Source: Theobroma cacao (Eukaryota; Streptophyta; Magnoliopsida; Malvales; Malvaceae). From it: DNA of 64,000 nt. Below are positions 56,919 to 64,000 of the stretch, one piece after another. Each line of letters opens with the position of its first letter. Position 1 is the first letter of the stretch. Below the pieces are notes generated by a model. It worked only from the letters and a program-made list of their open reading frames with translations. It was not told where the DNA came from and made no database searches. Location: NCBI RefSeq assembly GCF_000208745.1, contig NC_030854.1:6532057-6596056 (forward strand), written 5' to 3'. The translations under genes and the position numbers were made by a program.

Positions 56919-59900
56919 GTGTTCAGTCATTTCATGAGAATAACAACCAGCTTGGAGACTATTCCGTGCAATCTAGAAATTGAGAGAACATTCCATAGAC
57001 TTCAACGAGAAAATCAACAAGGTGTTGCTCCCATGACCACAATGGCTGATCAACAGGATGAACAGCAAATCCAAGAGCGTGTAGTAGCTGAAAATTGTTG
57101 CTTAAGGGATTATGCTATTCCTTTGGTACAAAGAGTTCCATCGGGCATTCGAAGGCCAACTATTCAAGCAAATAATTTTAAGATCTAGTTGACTATCATC
57201 ACCATGATTCAAACCTCAATCTAGTTTGGGGGCCTTCCAAATGATGATCCAAATGGCCATATATCAAACTTCTAGGAGATTTGTGATACTTTTAAATACA
57301 ATGGTGTCACAGACGATGCAATTCATTTGAGGCCTTTTCCATTCTCATTGAGGGACAAAGCTAAAGCATGGTTGAGTGCATTCCCTACTAGCTCAATAAC
57401 AACATGAGATGATCTTCCTCAAAAGTTCCTTGCCAAATTCTTTCTTCTAGCTAAGACAGCGAAAATGAGGAATGATATTACATCATTCATTCAGCAAAAT
57501 TCTGAATCGTTGTATGAAGCTTGTTAAAGATACAAAGAATTACTTTGGCGTTGTCTTCACCATGGTCTTCCAAAGTGGCTTTAGTTGCAAACTTTCTACA
57601 ATGGTTTGAGTGGATGTTCGAACCACCATTGATGTTGTTGCAAGAGGAGCTTTAATGGCTATTTCGATTGATGGGGCATACAATTTGTTGGAAGAGATGG
57701 CTACAAAAAACTACCAGTGAAAGTAGAGTGATTAAATGTCATGACCCAGAACCTCTCTCAGGCCCATGACAATCGCCGCGACGTCCCGATTGACACTCAT
57801 TATCCGGAATGCAAACCGGAACCCCGCAAGGCTTACATATTAGTTTGTTTCCTTTCCTGTGAGCAATCGTTGTTAAATATCGAGTTTTTAGAGAATATAC
57901 ACTATTTTAGATCAAAAACAATCAAAATAAAATTTTCGCCACACAGGGGTATTTTGGTCATTTTTTTTCTCAAAAATTTCGAAACTGGCTAAAACGTAAT
58001 ATACAAGTACAAAATACATAATTCATATTCAAAATGAGTTTAAAAGTCTAAAATCTTCATTTAAAATGAAATTACGGTTATTTGAATATAATAAGAAAAT
58101 AAAAGAAATATTAAGGAAAATATTCTATTTTCTTATAAAACAATATTTATAGAGTTATACGTGAATAATTTTTATAGCGTAAAAGCTAAATAAATTTATA
58201 CATACTGAAATACAGTAAGCCAAAATATTTAATTTAATTTACAATAACAAGAGGGCCCCCGAATAAACAAAAGTAAAGAGGACTGTGAACCTACGATTTG
58301 GAAAATGCAGATCCAATGGTAGTCCTCGATGAGATCAGCTATCTACAGTCTATACTGAACCTGAAATGGGTGGAAAGGAGTTGGGTGAGATTTTGCAATC
58401 CCAATGAGTAAACAGACATTATCATAAATATCTAAAGGCGAGTAAAATGGAGGCAAGTTTAAACAACAAATTTCAACCCATTTCATAATGTTTTCAATTT
58501 ATTTCTTAAACCATAAAATATTTGTAATTTACCAAAACAGTTGTTAAGGCTTATGTCTTTTATTAAAACAAGGCTCAAGCCAAAACTAATCCTCGGGGAT
58601 ACCTTGGCCGAGGCATCTAACCGAGTCCGCCAAGGGTGTTAAAATATTCACACGTGAAACACATTTTTATTTTTAAAACCAGCCGTTCCTTGGCGTTGGC
58701 CGAGTTACACATTCACGTGGGGGTTCGACGTGAAGTGAGCTCTAATACTACCCCGGGAGTTACCCTCCTCGCCTCTACAACCGGAGTAACTATATAACTG
58801 GGTTTACCGTGCCCCTCTAATAGGCAGTCCACGGAAACCCGTCACTGCAGTGACTAACCCACCAATTTTAATAAAATTTCGACAGTATAACGTGGCTTTT
58901 ATTTATTTATCCAGCCTGCATAGTAAAACAACTTACATAAATTTCCCAATGCATTCACAAAATATAGCCACATATACTCATTTCTCATAAGCCATTCCTA
59001 GGAAAATATATATTTTTCAAGTCAATTTGTAGCCTCCAATTACTCAATTTCATAATCAATACAATATATTTTTATTTGTCACATTTATTCCTAAAACATC
59101 AAAAATCCCGTTTTAATCTCGTTCTCATTTCATAAAATACATAAAGGGCATTTAAAATAAACTCTAGATAATTTACAATAATAATAAGTTTACTCACCGT
59201 TTGTACAAACTAAAAGCTTTCTAAGCGCCCCGATCACTACTCGTCGGGTACGACTTCTTTGCCTTTTCCGGAAGGCTCTCCTCCTAGACACATTACAAAA
59301 ATTTACACAATTCATCACATTGATGCTAAATCACTATATAATTAACTTAAATCCTATACTAATGCATGGTATGAAATGCAATAGCCTAAAACGGCTTAAA
59401 CGCGGTATTAACCTATTTTTGGCACTTTGCCCGATAAATTGCTAACGCGCTCCATTTTAGCTCTAAATCATCCCATTCTCTCTCCAACATTTCTAACCAT
59501 TAAATATCAGCCAATAACCTTCTAAAAACAACAAAATCAGCTCACTCCCTTCCTTGGAAAATTCGGCCAAAAATGGGACATTAACTCGGTTAATTTTCTA
59601 CTTTGTTTTTCTATCACGTTTAATCGTTTTTCATCATTTTCTCTTCATTTCCCTTAGAATAAAATCAATTCATCATCATTGTACAGCATTGAGCATCCAG
59701 CCAAGAGTGGGTATTGTGAAAATTTAATGATTTCTTGCCCAATTTAATTTCTAAACACATTTAACTAACTAAAACTATCAATTTAACTAAAAATCAAAAC
59801 CTAAAAATTTCAATTTCTCTCCCCTAGAATTTCGTCCAGCCCTTGATATCACTTTTTGATCTCTCTCCTCAAGCATGCTAAATGGAAATAAAGGCATAGG

Positions 59901-61575
59901 AAAGGTAGAAATCAAGCTAAAATCGAAAAATCTTACCGTTAGACGCGTAAACGGTCGAAAACCGCGAATTTCCCTTTGAATTTTCTTGTTTCTCTTTGGT
60001 TTTTCTTTTTTTCTTCCTTTCCTCTCTATTTCCTCTCTTGTTCTTCCTTATGGCCGGCCAGCACTTAAAATTTGGGTTTAAATGGGCTGACTTTTCATTA
60101 AAATAATATTATATCATTAAAAAATGCCACATGTCACTTTCCCATTGGCCCATTTTTAAAATTTCATCCATTTGTTTCCAAATTTTCACCATACACTTGT
60201 CTCATATATTCATAGCTTAGATAAAATTCTCAGACTCATCCAAAGTCTCGGTGGAGTAATTTTTGAAATTTACACTTTTGCCCCCGTAAAAGTCAAAAAT
60301 TACATTTTTGCCCCAAAAATTGAAAAATTGCCCATAGACATATTTTTCATCCCTTATACTCATACCATTCTCCAATTTGTCAAATTTGATCTAAATTCTC
60401 TCAAAATCTCAAATTTTGTCCGTGGGTGGCAAAATTACGATTTTGCCCCTACACTCCAAAAATCACCAGAATTAAACTTTTTCACTTCCTATCATTAAAT
60501 TATACTCCAAATAGTTAATCTTGGTCAAAAATTTCACTCCATGATCAAATTATTATCTTAGGTGGCAAAATGACGATTTTGCCCTTGAACATCAAAATTT
60601 CTAATTTTACCCCAAATGAACCCTCGAACTCCGAACAATCATTTTTAGTCATTCCTTGACTATAAAATATTAAATTTCATCCTACAATTCCTATTTGAAC
60701 TAGTTCGAGGTTAAATCAACTCAAGTGTACCATTTGGTACAATACCGAGTTTCGTCTATCCTTAGGTGCTTTTCCTAGCATAATAACATGCTACTCAGTG
60801 CATGTATGTCATGACATGTGTTTATAAGGTCAAGTTTTATATTAAAGCATAAGAGAGTAGCTGGAATTCATGATGTAGATGCCATGTCAGCATTATCTGC
60901 TCAGGTAGCAGCTCTAACAAAGGCTCTTGAATCTTGTGGTACTAACTCTGTGTAAAGTCTTTTTGTAGCCTGTGAGTATTGTGGAGATAATCATGCAAGT
61001 CATCAATGTCCAAGCTCAACAAAAACAATTCAATTTGTGGGGAATAAATTGTAGAATAACCCTTACTCCAACATTTACAACCCAAGGTGGAGGAACCATC
61101 CAAATTTTTCTTGGGCTAATGATCAAGTGTCTTCCTCAATTTCAAGGCCAAATGTACCTCGGACATTCCAATAGCAAGCCAAAGAACCTATCTAAAAAAA
61201 GAAGTTAATTATGGAAGATTTGCTAAGGTAGTACATGACACAAAATGATAGCATTATACAAAGTCAAACAGCTCTCATTCAAAGTGAAGCAACATCAATT
61301 CGAAACCTTGAGACTTAGATTGGTCAACTTACTAATTTATTAAAGAATTGAGCTCAAGGAACATTGCCTAGTGATACAGAGGCGAATCCAAAGAAAGAAG
61401 GTAAGGAACAAGTTATGGCAATTACACTTAGGAGCAGAAAGGAGGTTGAAAATAGTGTTAGGCAAGCTAATATTCAAGATAAGCCTATTGAGAATGAAAC
61501 AATGATTGAGACAATTGACAAGCAAATTCAAGAGAAAGAAGCAAAGTCAACTTTACCACCACCACCCTTTCTTTA
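56919..61575 (+). pseudogene. Gag of the Athila-type element, split by a solo LTR
   Basis: The first part (56919-57736) contains RRPTIQANNFKI, then GGLPNDDPNGHISNF, LRPFPFSLRDKAKAWLSAFP and FLAKFFLLAKTAKMRNDI, the core of Athila-branch gag. The LTR insertion follows, and the reading resumes at 60847 with AGIHDVDAMSALSAQVAAL and a zinc knuckle CEYCGDNHASHQC. The frame 61364-61576 includes ITLRSRKEVENSV, the gag-to-protease linker of Athila. There are several stops. It encodes the capsid part of the element. Confidence 0.85.
57737..60841 (-). mobile_element. Tekay-family solo LTR (LTR-D) inside Athila gag
   Basis: A 3105-base LTR in minus orientation begins TGTCATGACC and ends TTTTATA. On the minus strand its start TATAAAACTTGACC equals TGTAAAGCCCGACC of LTR-B with only transitions. 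The target duplication TTAAA is exact (57732-57736, 60842-60846), and gag continues on both sides. Frames inside (57741-57992, 60172-60498) are chance frames. Confidence 0.94.
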
Positions 61576-62335
61576 GTGCCTTTAGAAACAAAAGCTTGAT
61601 AAACACTTCCAAAAATTTCTCGAGGTATTAAAAAAACTTCACATCAACAGTCTTTTCGCGGAAGCTCTAAAGCAAATGCCATCATATGTGAAGTTTTTAA
61701 AGGACATATTAATTAAGAAGAGGAAATTGAAGGATTTCAAGACAGTTACACTCACTAAGAGGTGAAGTACAATAATCCAAAATACGATTCCACCAAAAGT
61801 TTAAGGTCCTAGGGAGTTTCTCTATCCCTTGCTTAATTGGTAATGTTAATTTTTCAAAAGCTTTGTATGATCGGGGTGCTGGTGTTTGAATTATTCCATT
61901 ATTTGTTGCTAGGAGAATTGGACTGAAAGAGATTCAACCCACAATAGTCAAATTGCAACATGTAGACAAGACAAAAAAATAACCTTTTGGGATTATAGAG
62001 GATGTCTTGATTAAAGTGGAGAAATTATACATTTCGGTGGACTTCCTTGTACTTGAGATAGAGGAAGATCAAAAGGTTTTGATCATACTGGGATGTCCAT
62101 TCTTAGTCACTACAAGAGCACTAATCGATGTAAAGGAAGGCACAATAACTTTCAGAGTTGGAAAAGAGGTAGTTGATTTTACTATTTTCAATGCACCGAA
62201 ATACCCTTCCTCCATAGCTCAATGCTATAAAATGGACTCAACTGATAAAGGTAAAGGTGATTCTACTCTACCACTTACAAGTAAGCCAACATAAACTCTT
62301 GAGTTAGAGCCACCACTAGCATAGCTCAAAACTCA
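61576..62335 (+). pseudogene. Protease region of the Athila-type element
   Basis: Words FLEVLKKLHIN, ALKQMPSYVKFLKDIL and TVTLTKR are followed by decayed retropepsin sequence around 61860-61900 (the D-L-G-A motif is not readable). The clean frame 62007-62294 (VEKLYISVDFLVLEIEEDQ, ILGCPFLVTTRALIDVKEG) is the second half of the Athila protease domain. It would process the polyprotein. The expected continuation into RT is absent. Confidence 0.82.
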
Positions 62336-62339
62336 TCAA

Positions 62340-62690
62340 TGTTTATGATTGAGCATGATCCAGGACCTTTAGTTAATCTTGATTTTAAGGTGGGAAAACA
62401 AGTGTTACAAACCACATCAGTCAAGCTCCTTCCATGGAAACAAAAATCAAAGTGGTTAGGTCCTTATTAGGTGGTTAAGGTCTATCCGTGTGGTGTAATA
62501 GATATTTGTAGTGAAGCTACTAGAACACTCAGAGTGAACGAGCAATGTCTCCAGCATTAGTTGAGAGGTGAATTGGATCTCCAAAGATCCTTAATTACTT
62601 TAGCATACAACAAAAAGGGGTATCATAGTCAAGCGAGTAGCTATAAAGAAGCGTTTCTTGGGAGGTAACCCAAGCTATATCTTTTTAGTT
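62340..62690 (+). pseudogene. Integrase C-terminal end of the Athila-type element, fused after a deletion
   Basis: The reading DFKVGKQVLQTT, KLLPWKQKSKWLGPY and VVKVYPCGVIDI, RVNEQCLQH resembles the integrase end of Athila (the segment with KL-P-K-KS-W-GP). It follows the protease-RT linker (LELEPPLA) within a few codons, so about 3 kb of RT, RNase H and integrase core appears to be deleted with the join near 62340. Confidence 0.72.
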
Positions 62691-64000
62691 TTACTTGTTA
62701 TTTTAGTTAGTTTTTGTTTTCTTTTTAAATAAGTATAACCTCTCCCTAGCTTTTTTTGTTAAGTGTGCAGGTTTGGAAAGCATGAAAATAAGGTAAAAGA
62801 AAATTAAAACTTTCAATGCACTGTCATCATTGATGGAGGAGTTTCTTTTGCTTTTTCTTTTTAGCTTTTCACATTAAGGACAATGTGCAATTTAAATTTG
62901 GGGAGGGTTCTATTGTTATTAATTTTTGTGATATTTTTAGGTTAGTTTATTTTCGTAAATATTTTTTAAATTTTATGCATATTTTAAAATCTTGAGCTAG
63001 ATTTAATTGCATCAATTTCTTTTAGTTTATTTATCCAATGATGAGAACCTAGTTATATTCTTAACTTGACTTTTTGAAACATGTGAATATTGTTTGAGTG
63101 TTATGTAAATTCTTATGCTAAGCTTTATTTTTAGGTTGAAATTTCTACATTTTGAGCACTAGATCTTTTGCATAGATTCATTGTATGCATTTAAAGAAGG
63201 TTTATGTGAATGTGAAAATTTTGAATTATGTATTAAGTTATAAAATTTGTTTGATTCTCTCTCGAGGTAAAATCTTAGACTTTACTTAGTTAAGAAGATC
63301 ATTTGGGCCATTTTTGGATTCATTGAGCCTTTTTAGCCCTCTTTTATAGAATTTGTCTCTAGTTTCCTCTTTGAACCGAATAATACCTTTTCTTTGTTTG
63401 AACACTTAATTTTTAGCCTAGACCTTTTTATAGATATTTCCAAAATTTTTGCTGCCTTCATTCCTAAGTACATAAGTCAATATAGGGATGTTATGAGCTA
63501 AATAGTAAAAAAGGTAGTAAAGATGAAAAATGAAGAAAAGGTTAAAATATGCTTATATTTATCTCATTACCTAATAAAAGAAATAAGTTTGAAGGTGTGA
63601 AATTGTGAAAAAGAAAAAAGGAAAGAAATAAGAAGAAAAATGATGAAGTAATGAACAAAAGAAAAGTCTTGATGAAAAATGGTATATTAGGTGAAAGAGA
63701 ATAATTAGACACCAATGAATGGGAATGTTTTTGAAATACCCTATACTTTGATATAGTGATAAATAAAGTTGATCGAATGCAAATTGAGGTCAATTAAAAT
63801 GTTTAAAAGTGATAAAAGACGAAAGGAGTAGTTTAGGATAAAATATTTCGTAAGTGAGAAAATAATAATAATTTTATCAGAGGACAATTTGTGAGATAAA
63901 AGGCAATTCAGAAGTCAAGTGAGGCATAATAAGGTATTTCAGGTACCAAGGAGACAAGATAAAATTTTTAAAATATTAATATTTAACCGGATGTCGAAAT
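62691..64000 (+). other. Untranslated 3' region of the Athila-type element
   Basis: No coding was seen. The word GGACAATGTGCAATTTAAATTTGG followed by a purine run GGGGAGGG near 62898-62908 is common after pol in Athila elements. The rest is AT-rich to the window edge; the minus-strand frame at 63542-63793 is low complexity. Confidence 0.5.

Larger units (their letters stand above)
55131..64000 (+). mobile_element. Athila-type Ty3-gypsy element, internally deleted, running off the right edge (element E)
   Basis: The 5' LTR (about 55131-56810) is followed by a decayed Athila primer site, a gag split by a Tekay solo LTR, a protease region, and then the integrase C-terminal end with RT, RNase H and the integrase core missing. 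An untranslated tail reaches the window edge. Gag and protease words match the Athila branch. The 3' LTR is outside the window. It is a deletion derivative that could move only with help. Confidence 0.85.

Noticed and set aside
63542..63793. 83-codon minus-strand frame near the right edge
   Set aside because: Low-complexity Phe/Ser-rich translation of A/G-rich untranslated Athila sequence.

Overview
This window is plant nuclear DNA from a repeat-rich intergenic region. It is AT-rich, almost every recognisable coding trace belongs to plant LTR-retrotransposon lineages (Ty3/gypsy Tekay and Athila, Ty1/copia SIRE and an Ale/Retrofit-like type), and it carries a CACTA DNA transposon. The host is probably a eudicot. 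A woody species such as a member of the Malvaceae is only an impression from the repeat types. I found no intact host gene, rRNA, tRNA or CRISPR. There is one run of 514 N (43059-43572).

Left part (1-18.5 kb): position 634 is the terminus of a CACTA element that enters from the left edge. An outer solo LTR of a Tekay-type gypsy family (1773-18334, + strand) contains a nearly complete but decayed minus-strand element of the same family (2558-16139, target duplication TTTCC). The 3' LTR of that element contains a further solo LTR of the same family (4737-7688, target duplication TGGGT). The uninterrupted sister LTR shows the empty site, so the three-level nest can be read directly.

Middle part (18.5-41 kb): an Athila-like solo LTR (18526-20141, target duplication GTTAG) is followed by the remains of a gag-only gypsy element (about 20.2-33.7 kb). 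A near full-length SIRE-type copia (21217-31366) with a decayed env-like region sits inside it. Next comes a 4.3-kb CACTA element (35601-39894, target duplication ACA). It carries a captured host methyltransferase fragment and a gene-like promoter and leader. It lies between two diverged direct copies of an unrecognised gene-like segment.

Right part (41-64 kb): a small-LTR copia (41108-54531) whose gag-to-integrase block is inverted relative to its own LTRs was hit by two later insertions. One is a Tekay solo LTR (42294-45215), which holds the N gap and a large inverted LTR arm. The other is a second SIRE copia (46978-53305) with a large 3' deletion. From about 55.1 kb to the right edge runs an Athila-type gypsy with protease joined directly to the integrase end. 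Its gag is split by another Tekay solo LTR (57737-60841, target duplication TTAAA).

The elements do not cooperate in a pathway; the window is a record of nested insertion, LTR-LTR recombination, deletion, inversion and base decay. The observations most worth checking are the gene capture in the CACTA element, the internal inversion in the copia element, the in-frame UGA shared by two SIRE copies at the gag/pol junction, and the inverted LTR arm beside the assembly gap. No undescribed multi-gene system was found.
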